Source: Euperipatoides rowelli
Lineage: Eukaryota; Onychophora; Udeonychophora; Euonychophora; Peripatopsidae
Assembly (NCBI GenBank): GCA_003024985.2
Contig: PXIH01S0011045.1
Strand: one strand, 5' to 3'
Length of the DNA: 10,397 nucleotides
The notes below the pieces were generated by a model, which saw only the letters and a list, made by a program, of their open reading frames with translations, searched no databases and was not told the origin of the DNA. Below, piece after piece: positions 1 to 8,306 of the stretch (the first letter of the stretch is position 1; every line of letters begins with the position of its first letter). The translations under genes and the position numbers were made by a program.

Positions 1-796
1 AGCAAAATTATGGATAAAACCCTTAAAAATATTAGCCTACATTATTTTTATTTTTATCAATTTGCATAATAATGAAACATTTACTTGTATCATTTAAAGA
101 CTTCTATTAGCACAATCATATTATATGTTGATCCAGACAAGAATAACAAGCTGAAAATTGATGGGTATGTTCATTTGATAGCCCTGATCAACATACTAAA
201 AGTCCCAAATTGTCAGACTTGTGGAAAAGCCGTCATCTTGTAAATTGGCAGATTTTTGCATTGTTGAAATAAATATGTAATATCTCCTACATTTACCAGT
301 CAAATTAGGTTATCTTGGGCTCAAAATGTTCAAAATGAATTTATGAAGAATATTGATTAGAAATTCCAAATTGATAAAATAATACATATGTTGACGTGAA
401 GAAAAAATTTTGAAGAAACAACAACATTTTGCATAAAAACCTCTGCAATTAGTTTTTGGGCAATTTAGATGATATTATCAACTTTTTATAAGGAATGTAA
501 TGAACAAAATGTTTTTTTAAATGTATTTCAATTAGTTCATATGTATGCTGAATTTGGCTAGTGGGTCACATATGGTTCAATAGTTTGCCAGTTGAGAGCA
601 CTGCAATAAGTTGACTGTAGATGTGGTTACCTATTAATGAAAATGTTAAATTAAATGTATTTACACATTTTATGTGATACATGTAAATTCTAATGAACAT
701 TTATAAATCAGTGTTTTCAAGTGGCACTACGTACACAGACTTTTATAGTAGTCTGATGCACTTGTTATCAGGCACTAGGTAGAAGCCAGCTTCACT
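1..796. other. AT-rich stretch without a recognised gene
   Basis: No open reading frame of note and no recognisable protein motif was seen on either strand. The stretch lies just downstream of the stop codon of the minus-strand pseudogene at 797-1690, so its right end may hold that element's 3' flank. No clear terminal repeat was found to mark the element's end. Confidence 0.6.
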
Positions 797-1690
797 TTAA
801 TCATAGTTTACATCTAAAATATCTTGTGGGATTTCCTGCTTAGGAATAACACAATATCCACACACATTGTTGATTGCTAAATATATCTCCTATAGCATTC
901 ACAGTTACATTCATTTCTAAATTTACAATTACAAGCCACTAGTTATAACAGGTTTTTAAGTGCAGCGTCTTCCAGGATTGAACAGGTTTTAGATGACCAC
1001 CTTCTAGCATCCAACCACATTTATGGAGTTCAAATGTAGTCCCCTCCATTCCTTGACATAATGAAATACTATAAAAGAGTGCTGTCTTTCTGATGCTGAG
1101 GTTGGGGAAGAGTTGCCAACTGTTCTTGTGTAAAGTTGTAGCAATTCATAGCTAAACTTAAAGTATTTTTACCGCCATACAAGAGAAGCCAGAAACCCTG
1201 TCCTATTGCAGCCACATAATCTGTTTTGAAGAACAGCATCATTGTAGTGTCACAGCCAGTTGTAGCATGTAAAAAAAAGTACATGGTGATGCATGTCTCC
1301 TAGATGTAGGATTTCCTGCAACTGTTGTAAACTTTATTGAAATGATTTTGGCTCCCTGGCATGAGCATGTGTACAGAAACTGTCTTTTTTGGCAAGAGCA
1401 ATCATCATAAAAAGGAGGTCAGTGTCTTCCTCAATAAGTACTGAATGTCACACTTCTTGGCAATATGGTTATTTTCAACACCAGTTGCCTACAACACAGT
1501 TATCACTTTTAATGGTATTAAAAGGTGTAGCCTTTTAAGTCTCAGAACAACATATTTTAGAGTGCTTATTACTTCAGTCAACAAAACTATGTCCAATGCC
1601 TTACTTACAGTGGTTGGTCAATGTCCTATGTATATAGTAGAAGGATTTCATGAGTCTAAGTTTATGAAAAGTAATGTAAGATGTCTGATG
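797..1690 (-). pseudogene. Decayed TGCDTT-motif, Cys-rich-tail protein of a transposon-associated animal family
   Basis: Read on the minus strand, short segments in several frames line up in the order I know from a large uncharacterised family of repeat-associated proteins in invertebrates, whose hallmark is an HAFTGCDTTS-like motif. In order: NPSTIYIGH near 1647 (compare DGY..PSTKD), ATGVENNHIAKKCDI at 1488-1444, VLIEEDTDLL from 1441 (compare VVGEDTDLLVLL), a frameshift near 1380, HMLMPGSQ, then FLHATTGCDTT in the longest open stretch (1284-1069). That stretch ends with QLATLPQPQ, matching the family's LASLPPT motif. After another frameshift come CGWMLEGGHLKPVQS from 1019 (compare WGWKLEDGKLKPVQT), VACNCKFRNECNCEC from 939 and a tail ending in DILDVNYD with a stop at 797-799. 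Several frameshifts and stops, for example just before the TGCDTT segment, show it is broken. The family's biochemical role is unknown to me; its GEDTDLL and DGY blocks recall nuclease-like folds, but that is a guess. The 5' boundary is uncertain, and the part above 1490 is weaker. Confidence 0.8.
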
Positions 1691-2998
1691 TTTTGATGAA
1701 CTGTAATGTTGAAATCAATACTGTTTCCATATAACCTGGATGACGGGACATCTGCACCCAAGGACCTGACATCTACAACAGATCCAGAATATGTGACACT
1801 ATTACACTGTTAGGTTTTATTATTGTCTTCAAATGTGACTTTTGTGAATACAGATAATCATATATCAACTACAGCTTTAGGGAACTCAGCTTAGGAACTG
1901 AGAAGTCTGCATGGACATCAGACTTTGGCTTTACACACTAGATGCTACCAATGGCATGGAAAGTTTCAGATCCAACTAGGTGTTACATTGTAATATGAAT
2001 TGTCGAATACAATCTATGTGTAAGCTTTTGTATACATAGCATAATATGTATATTATACACCCATGTTTGAAAGTATGTACAGCAACATCTTAGAACTATA
2101 CAATTATTGTGAGCGAATGTTATTCCCACCTGCAGCAACAGAGGAATAAACTTGGACACGTTTCAGAAATGATGGCATGTACTATTGCCAGACACTTTCT
2201 CTTGTATTATTCTATCCATCGTCTATGTCCTATGTATCCCAATACTCTCAATCAGAATAAGAAGAGTTTCATATGCATGGTCACTATCTCCTGAGGCCAT
2301 TTGCTCTACTTTTGGGTAAACATCACACACATAGCAACTTATTAAATATCTTGTTGAATGTTTTTTTGTTGTGGCTTCCACCATTCTTTTCCTTTGTTCT
2401 TGCCAATTTATCTTTCTTTCTTCCTACCATTTGTATGATGTGGAAACAAACGAGAAAAAAACAGTTACACTTTTACCTGAAATTTCTGNCACTGTTATTG
2501 GTGCTCCATAGGTGTTTTTGTAGAGGACAATGTATTGGATACAGTTTTTGTGTTAATGCATTTAGTTCACTTCAGCTTATTAGCATTCATCATAACAATG
2601 ATGATTGCCAATACTCACACAGCTTGTTGAAACTAATTATCTTGCTAGGGTTCTGTGGGTATCCTTTTAAGAGGGCAGCACCTGGGCTTCTGCATCCTGG
2701 GGACTGAAGTATGCATAACACAGAAGATATCATTCTGACACAACCAATTCTATTACACTGTCCATCCTGATTTTGACATCCTGTCACCATGCTTATTGGG
2801 CATCAAATGAATAGTGTCTAATTTAGAATGGTGAAACAACATTGAATAATGGCTATTGATCTGGATCTCAGCACGAGACTTTGTCTTGTACAGGATATTC
2901 ACAAAACTGGCATTGTTTCTTAAAATAAAGATTAGGGAAAACAAATGACAAAACTTGTTTTTGTAGTGGTTCATTTTATTTGGTTTCCAAGGCATCAA
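1691..2998. other. No recognised gene; weak coding-like traces
   Basis: The longest open reading frame of the window lies at 2273-2707 on the plus strand (144 codons, one N at 2489). It is rich in Leu, Phe and His from T-rich DNA and shows no domain I recognise, so I do not call it a gene. On the minus strand, 2998-2753 and 2790-2590 are open in adjacent frames and contain a Cys-containing reading (GCQNQDGQCNRIGC, then SPGCRSPG). This strand is the one that would lie upstream of the 797-1690 pseudogene, so part of it could be that element's lost N-terminal or upstream region. I could not align it to anything. No terminal repeats or RNA genes were seen. Confidence 0.4.
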
Positions 2999-3050
2999 GT
3001 GTATTTTTTGTGTATTTCTTGTGTATTTTTTGCGTATTTCTTGTATATTT
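2999..3050. repeat. 22-bp tandem repeat, about 2.4 copies
   Basis: Two copies of a 22-bp unit beginning gtgtatttttt lie back to back at 2999-3020 and 3021-3042, differing by one base (t to c at 3033), followed by a diverged partial copy to 3050. Each unit is itself two related half-units of about 11 bp (gtgtatttttt and gtgtatttctt). This is a small minisatellite. The overlapping minus-strand reading that repeats KIHKKYTKNT is a by-product of it and not a protein. Confidence 0.85.
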
Positions 3051-3083
3051 ATAATTTTGGAAAATTAAATAACATTTTAAAAG

Positions 3084-3116
3084 AAAACTTCCTTTATGTC
3101 TTAAAAGGAAAGTTTT
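3084..3116. repeat. Short imperfect hairpin
   Basis: The left arm aaaacttccttt (3084-3095) is the reverse complement of aaaggaaagtttt (3104-3116) apart from one extra base, with an 8-base loop. A second short inverted pair, gtgtacaa (3125-3132) and ttgtacac (3156-3163), lies just downstream. No function is implied. Confidence 0.55.
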
Positions 3117-3163
3117 TGACCAGTGTGTACAACCAGTGACGATACATGAAGAAATTTGTACAC

Positions 3164-4650
3164 TCAATACAAAATGGTTCAAAAACTATACACCTTTCAA
3201 AGAAGTAAGGAGAGGTGCAACATAGTGGTTACATGGAGGGATAGAAAATGATTGAATGAACAAGAGTGCAAACAAAGGTTTATATTATTGAAGGAGTAAA
3301 AAATTTAAAGTGGAAATGGGAGATGGATGTAAAATAAAGGAGAGATAAAAGATGAATTACAGAATACTGAACTGGATTTTAAGGAGCAAAAAAAAATCCC
3401 ATGAAGATGATCTTAAGTTACATAGAAGATCATGTTGTTTGCACTCCTGTATATGATAATGGTATTAAATAATTCAACATTGTTCTACCTTTCCCCTATT
3501 CTTAATGATATGTTTATTATTTTGGAACGTTTTAGCACATGTCAAGAGAAAAAATAAAATTTGACAAAAGTTCAATCGGTTATGATAGTACTTGGAGACA
3601 AGTTTATGCCCATGTTTAAACTGAGAATTTATTTTTAACATCAGCTCAGACGGCTTTTGTGCAAATATGTTGAGATATTAGCGGTGCAGTAATTAATTAT
3701 CTGGTTTAGGATATTCGAAATTTTTTGATTTTTTTTCTTTTTCACATTTAATTACTAAGTGAAATAGTTTAATTCTTATTTTGATTATCCAAGCTTTTTT
3801 GAGAACCAGGTAACCAAATATCCAAGTGATATTATCAGCATCCATATTAGTATTCTCATGCTTATAGTAGACTCACCATAATTTGTATATGATATTGTTA
3901 TTGTTATTTTTTTCGTGACGGTTAGTTCTCGAAATTTTGAAGATAATTTGTTATTGCTCTCAATCTCTATGGGAAGGTTTTTAATAAGAACACTCAACCA
4001 ATTATTGAAATATATTGAACCATTTAATAATAAATAATAAGTTTAAACAGAATACACAAAACATGACATTACTTATCCATGATAAGCAGACAACAATTTC
4101 ATCCAATCAGCATCTACTAGATCAAGATCTCACTTTACTCTCCTTTACATTTAAACGTCATCAGTTCATATGTATAGTCAATATACAGGTATAACAGATT
4201 CAGCTNATATCAACAATTTGACTATTTTTACAAGCAATATTTTATATATTAAATAATAAAATTTAAAAAACATATGAACTTTTAATTTCAAATTAACATT
4301 TTATTTATAAATTATTAGAGTTATCAAACTCTCCAACTAAAAAAATAAATATGACATTAATTATAAGAAGAAAAATTTCAAGGACAATAAATTTCTTATG
4401 TTTATTATATTACTTGACAGGAATAACATATTCCTCATATTAAAGTAATTAAAGATGTATTTGCTGTTTTTTAAATGATTAATTATTTATAATTTAAAAT
4501 TCAATTTCAATATAATGGCCTTCAACATTTAAGTATTTTATTCAGGAAAAAATATATCAAAGGAACGGCATGATTGTGATGTAATTCATTTCTTCTCTTT
4601 AACATTCAATTTCTTTTTCACAATATATTTTTTCCATTTAATTTCAATCA
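3164..4650. other. AT-rich stretch without a recognised gene
   Basis: The sequence is A/T-rich with scattered T and A runs (for example 3721-3745) and many TAA/TTA words. A 70-codon minus-strand opening at 3785-3997 has no recognisable motif and is best explained by chance. No mobile-element ends were identified. One N lies at 4206. Confidence 0.6.
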
Positions 4651-5064
4651 AAAGAATCAACAGTTTTCAAACCTTGTTCTAATTATGGAAAAAAATGAGC
4701 ATGTAAATATTAAATGTGGTCTTATGCTACAACTAATCTTGCTGGCATTACTAAATCTTTTAATTTTGATATTAATTACCTTTCTTGTAAGTAAACAAAG
4801 TCTTGGCCAAGCTACTTGGTTAAGAATAGCATGTGACATTCCTCCTTTCACCGATTTTTTTAAAAACTCTTCCGTGATTAATTGGATGAAAAAAATCCTC
4901 CAGACACACATTAGATGATGAACTTTATCTTCACTTGTTGCTATTCTTATTCATCATCATACATTTCAAAATAAAAAAAATGAAGAAAAGATACATCGTT
5001 TAGAAGTAACACCCATCATCTAACTCATTTGTGCCATATTTCACTTCAATGCAATGTGCAGTCA
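4651..5064. other. Two overlapping open frames on opposite strands, unassigned
   Basis: About 80 codons are open on both strands over nearly the same bases (plus 4685-4918, minus 4911-4657). The plus frame encodes a Leu/Ile-rich segment (about residues 13-36) that could look like a membrane helix, but AT-rich DNA often gives this. It also holds cttgtaagtaaa near 4786, which resembles a 5' splice site. The minus frame includes GGMSHAILNQVAW. Neither matches a family I know. Either could be a remnant exon or chance; no upstream or downstream exon was found. The rest of the stretch to 5064 shows nothing. Confidence 0.25.
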
Positions 5065-5261
5065 AGGGCATCTCTAAGGGGAAGGAGGGGATAGGAGGGG
5101 GAGCCCCCTCCAATTTTGACTGAAAGTCCAAAAAAGTCAGACATTAGTAAATTTGTTTGTTAACAGTTTGGAAAAATCCAGTTGAAGGAGAAGAAGAACT
5201 GTTCAATAGTTGTGCGTTGGAAATTTGAAGTGTCAAAGCTGGGAAATTTCTCATTTCTCCC
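5065..5261. repeat. G/C-rich block resembling a dispersed repeat
   Basis: This patch stands out from the AT-rich surroundings. It begins with runs of GGGG (5078-5101) and contains a short perfect hairpin with arms ggaggggg (5094-5101) and ccccctcc (5104-5111) around a 2-base loop. The pattern (AGCCCCCT next to AATTTTGA) recalls dispersed repeats in many invertebrate genomes, and a loosely similar patch occurs near 9385-9440. It ends in a C-rich stretch (5259-5263) exactly where Copia integrase coding starts. It could be an independent element inserted into or next to the Copia copy. Its boundaries are estimates. Confidence 0.4.
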
Positions 5262-5263
5262 CC

Positions 5264-6708
5264 TCAAACTTACCACACCACTTTTGGGCTGAAGCTGTCA
5301 ACACAGCAACTTACATAAGGAACAGAAGCCCAACCCACAGTCAGAACAAGTCAACTCCTTAAGCGGCATACTATCACCTACAAACCTTTGGACAACAAGC
5401 ATACTACTTAGATAAAAGGCCGCAGAAAAGAAAATTTGAAGCAAGGTCATGCCTAAGCATATTTCTTGGATATTAAGATGAGGCAAAAGCATATAGGCTA
5501 TGGGACACTGAACACAAAAAAATAGTCATCAGTATGGATGTTGGATTCATAGACATACCTTACCCATCACTGATCACACCAGCGGGCGAGTTCACCAAAT
5601 ACAGGAGCAGACAATGAACAAGAATTAAAGGGGAAACCCAGCAGTGAGAAGGGTCACATTCACCAACTCCACCTTCATCAATCCCACATGGTGATGAACA
5701 ACCACAAAGTGAGTCAGAAGTGGAAACCATAACTCATCCAGAAAATGAAGTATTTCTTGTTTAACCCTCCTCCTTGCACAAAAGGTTACAAGGTAGACCA
5801 AAGAAAAATAAAACAAGGAAACCTGGTTAGAATAAATTGGGCAACAAATTTCAGGTGAAAGATCTCAGGAAGCTCCAGTATTGTCTGGGAATTCAATTTG
5901 ATCAAGACATAAATACCTATGAAACAAAAATATCACAACAGAAGTATGTTGACAACATACTAATGAAGTACAATATGGAGAACGTAAAAACAGCAAGCAC
6001 TCCTTTTGAAAAGGGACTCAAATTAAGCAAAAACACATATCAACCAACAAGGAAGAAATGGAAATGCCTTACAGATCATTGATAGATTCATTAATGTATC
6101 TAGCTGTAGCAACAAGGCCTGATATATGTCATTCAGTAAGCTACCTTAGCCAATTTAACAACAACTCCACCAAAACACATTGGGAAGCAACGGAAGTTGT
6201 ATTATGTTACTTCAAGGAAACACGAACAATGGACTGATTTTCCAGAAAACAGGCAAGGAATTAACCAGATTTGTTGATGCAGACTGGGAATCCGACAACA
6301 CTGACAGTAAATCCTACACCGGATATGCATTTACGTTAGCTGGAGCACCCATAAGCTGGGAATACAAGAAACAGCAAACGGTAGCACTTCCTCAACAGAA
6401 GCAGAATATATGGCTCTAACTGAAGCTACAAAAGCCATACACTTTAAAACACTACTAAATGAGCTATGTGAAAACCAATTANCATCTATTGTGATAACCA
6501 GGGAGCTTCTAAAATCATGAAGAATCCAATCTATCATGCAAGAATGAAGCATATTGACATGTGTCACCGTTTTGTAAGGGAAGCCTATGCTGATGGTTAA
6601 ATAGATGTAAAATACACTCCTAGCAACAAAATGGTGGCAGACATGCTGACTAAGTCACTCTCCAGTGAACAACACAAGAACATTGGGACAAACCGATTTC
6701 AAAACTGA
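5264..6708 (+). pseudogene. pol: Ty1/Copia pol remnant: integrase end, RT end, RNase H (RT core deleted)
   Basis: This is the 3' part of a Ty1/Copia polyprotein, which normally encodes protease, integrase, reverse transcriptase (RT) and RNase H for replication through an RNA intermediate. In order: end of the integrase core, with FWAEAVNTATYIRNRSPT at 5282; the region after the core, with SIFLGY (to 5473), AYRLWDTEHKKIVIS and DVGFID; a Pro/Glu/Ser-rich linker (about 5654-5760) and a basic RPKKNKTRKPG stretch; then directly the RT end, LGNKFQVKDLRKLQYCLGIQ at 5837 (compare F.MKDLGELKYFLGIE). The RT catalytic core with its YVDD site is absent. RNase H follows: VAVATRPD-type motif LAVATRPDICHSVSYLSQF near 6100, FVDADW near 6270, a 1-base loss near 6390 before STEAEYMALTEA, CDNQGA near 6490, then ARMKHID and DMLTKSL, ending at TGA 6706-6708. 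In-frame stops at 5360, 5474, 5615, 5645, 5762 and 5828 and shifts near 6055, 6219, 6390 and 6482 show it is dead. Gag, protease and the integrase catalytic residues are missing. Confidence 0.94.
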
Positions 6709-6727
6709 AAATACCAACCATCACATT

Positions 6728-6736
6728 GAAAAAGGG
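6728..6736 (+). other. Polypurine-like tract of the plus-strand Copia
   Basis: gaaaaaggg lies 19 bases after the pol stop and 2 bases before TGTTAG, the expected place for the tract that primes plus-strand DNA synthesis next to a 3' LTR. It is short, and the two extra bases before TG are unusual, so the assignment is moderate. Confidence 0.5.
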
Positions 6737-6738
6737 TT

Positions 6739-7130
6739 TGTTAGTCATTCAAGTCTTACTTGATTACTTTGAACAATGTTCGATTGGCAAAGCACACATG
6801 CAAGATGTGCATAACTTTTACTAGTCTCTCATGAAAGTTTGCAAAATGATTAAGTTATCCTGTTATGTATTAAAATGTTATAGTTACAAAAGGATTGTAC
6901 CTTGGTCTAATCACTTCCTCTTACTTCCACTAACAAATACATTTAAAGTATAAAGGAGATGATTTAATTTGAACAAATATAACAAGTATACATTACAGAT
7001 ACTATCTTTTTAGGAGAAAAGTTATCAAGTACATAAAAAGTGTAAATCGAACACATTACAACATATTCTAGCAGAGTCACCTATATATATTATATCCACA
7101 TTATGATAATATTGGGTATTAACATTAACA
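6739..7130. repeat. LTR-like block between two convergent Copia remnants
   Basis: The block begins TGTTAG (6739) and ends TTAACA (7130), matching the TG...CA rule and forming an imperfect inverted terminal pair. It carries no coding motif. It holds a TATA-like gtataaaggag (about 6948) and a T/A-rich tatatatatta (about 7082). It sits immediately after the plus-strand pol and its polypurine-like tract, and also immediately after the minus-strand pol and a purine tract on that strand, so it could be the 3' LTR of either. A shorter alternative is 6739-6935, which ends in CTAACA and gives a perfect 6-base inverted pair with TGTTAG. In that case the remainder would belong to a minus-strand LTR starting TGTTAATG at 7130. 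No second LTR copy exists in the window to fix the boundaries. Confidence 0.6.
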
Positions 7131-7145
7131 GTCCTCCCTCCCCTC
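7131..7145 (-). other. Polypurine-like tract of the minus-strand Copia
   Basis: On the minus strand this reads gaggggagggaggac and is followed at once by TGTTAATG. A G-rich purine tract directly before TGTTA is what is expected at the junction of an internal region with a 3' LTR in Copia elements. It looks more typical than the A-rich tract on the other side of the block. Confidence 0.55.
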
Positions 7146-7915
7146 AAAATAATCTAGAGTTTGTAGATTATTTTTCAAGCCTTCCCCTAACTTCCACTAA
7201 GTTAGTTTAGGAGGGTCCCATTAATTTGATTCAGTGTATCTCATGCAGTTTTTTATTTATTGTCCCCCCCCCCCATATAAAGTGATGGATGATAGCAATG
7301 TGTTTGGTTCTTGATTTGTTGATATAACATTTTGCATGCATGATGGCTGCCTGACTATCACTTTTGACAATTGTTGATCCCTAGTTGAGTTTTGTTGATT
7401 CAAGTTGATTTAATAATTCTTTTATCCAACTTACACATATGCTGCTAATGTTATATATTCAGCTTTTGTATTGCTGAGTGTGGTAGTACTTTGTTTTACG
7501 CTATACCAGAATATGGGTGCACCTGCCAATATGATTAGTTATCCAGTTGTACGTTATCGGTTAATTTGGAAGTTGGCACAGTCGGCATCAGAGTATGCTA
7601 GAAATTGTTACCCTGTTGGTCAATACATGATTTTGTAGTGGTTTTTTTTTTTGTATATTTATGTGTTGCAGTATTATTTTAGCTGTGTTACAATGTTTTA
7701 CATTGAATTTCATGCAGTATTGTGACCATTTTCCGACTAAATATGTAATGTTGGGTCTTGTTTTTTGTGAGAGATTGAGCAATCCTCCAATAAGTTCTCA
7801 AAAAGGCAATTTTTTTATTTCAGTATTTTTTCTTCCTCTCCCTCTAGGACATCTAAAAATATTCTCATAGTTGTATCCTTTTTGTTAATAAAATTAGTTG
7901 TAATAATACATTTTT
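7146..7915 (-). pseudogene. pol: Second Ty1/Copia pol remnant: RT end and RNase H
   Basis: On the minus strand, from high to low coordinates, the sequence gives the end of a Copia RT and its RNase H. Segments seen: a charged lead-in RGRGRKNTEIKKLPF near 7845-7800, then ELIGGLLNLSQKTRPN (compare PYRELIGGLLYLAVKTRPD), YLVGKWSQYCMKF and HCNTAKIILQHI (one frame to about 7660). A frameshift leads to FLAYSDADCANF near 7600-7570 with the RNase H Asp residues, then LAGAPIFWYS and STTTLSNTKAEYITLAA (Glu conserved). Another shift near 7429 leads to WIKELLNQLE, VKSDSQAAIMHAK and RTKHIAIIHHFI, then a run of 11 G (plus-strand C11 at 7264-7274). The last coding traces fade near 7150. Stops and frameshifts make it non-functional. 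Its residues differ from the plus-strand copy throughout, so it is a separate Copia lineage and not a duplicate. No RT catalytic core, integrase or gag follows at higher coordinates; homology is lost near 7915. Confidence 0.9.
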
Positions 7916-8203
7916 ATTATCTTAGAACAATGGATAATACTTGCTAATAAAAATATGTTTAATTTAGCTGTATGGATTTGAAGCAGAGAGATGAAGAATG
8001 CCATCAAACAGAATTAACATTTCAATATACAGCATACTATAAATTGCTAAAAAATAATTTGCAGTTAATATTAATTTAAATAAGTCTTGAATCATAAAAA
8101 TTTCATTTTATTTATGATTTATTATTAACAAATTCATAATTTTCTTGAACCTTTTAAAAATACAGGAATTTCTTATGATTGTACAAAATGTTTAAATAAT
8201 TTA
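7916..8203. other. AT-rich stretch beyond the Copia break
   Basis: No coding motif of the expected RT core is found on the minus strand here, so the second Copia copy is truncated or interrupted near 7915. A small inverted pair, aatcataaa (8090-8098) and tttatgatt (8111-8119), is the only structure noted. Confidence 0.5.
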
Positions 8204-8306
8204 TGAAGAAAATAGAACAATGCTTTAAAAAACATTTTTTAAAACACAAATTCATGCATTATTTATTCGGATCATGTGAAATTATAGTTGTGTTCTATTT
8301 TCTTCA
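8204..8306. repeat. Perfect 16-bp inverted repeat with nested palindrome
   Basis: tgaagaaaatagaaca at 8204-8219 is the exact reverse complement of tgttctattttcttca at 8291-8306, leaving a 71-base loop. Inside the loop lies a near-perfect palindrome with arms tttaaaaaa (8224-8232) and ttttttaaa (8235-8243) around two bases. A 103-bp fold-back of this kind could be a tiny MITE or hairpin element, but no flanking target-site duplication was recognised. Confidence 0.6.

Noticed and set aside
1445-1696. Plus-strand opening of 83 codons
   Set aside because: It is antisense to the TGCDTT-family segments, which match known motifs on the minus strand.
2273-2707. Longest open reading frame (144 codons, plus strand)
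   Set aside because: Composition is Leu/Phe/His-heavy from T-rich DNA, it contains an N, and no domain or motif is recognisable; the other strand looks at least as coding-like.
2976-3182. Minus-strand opening with repeated KIHKKYTKNT
   Set aside because: The repetition is the translation of the 22-bp DNA tandem repeat, with no sign of a protein family.
5298-5816. Minus-strand openings across the integrase region
   Set aside because: They are antisense shadows of the plus-strand Copia integrase and linker, which carry clear motifs.
7661-7870. Plus-strand opening of 69 codons
   Set aside because: It is antisense to the minus-strand Copia RT end (QKTRPN, KWSQYC motifs).
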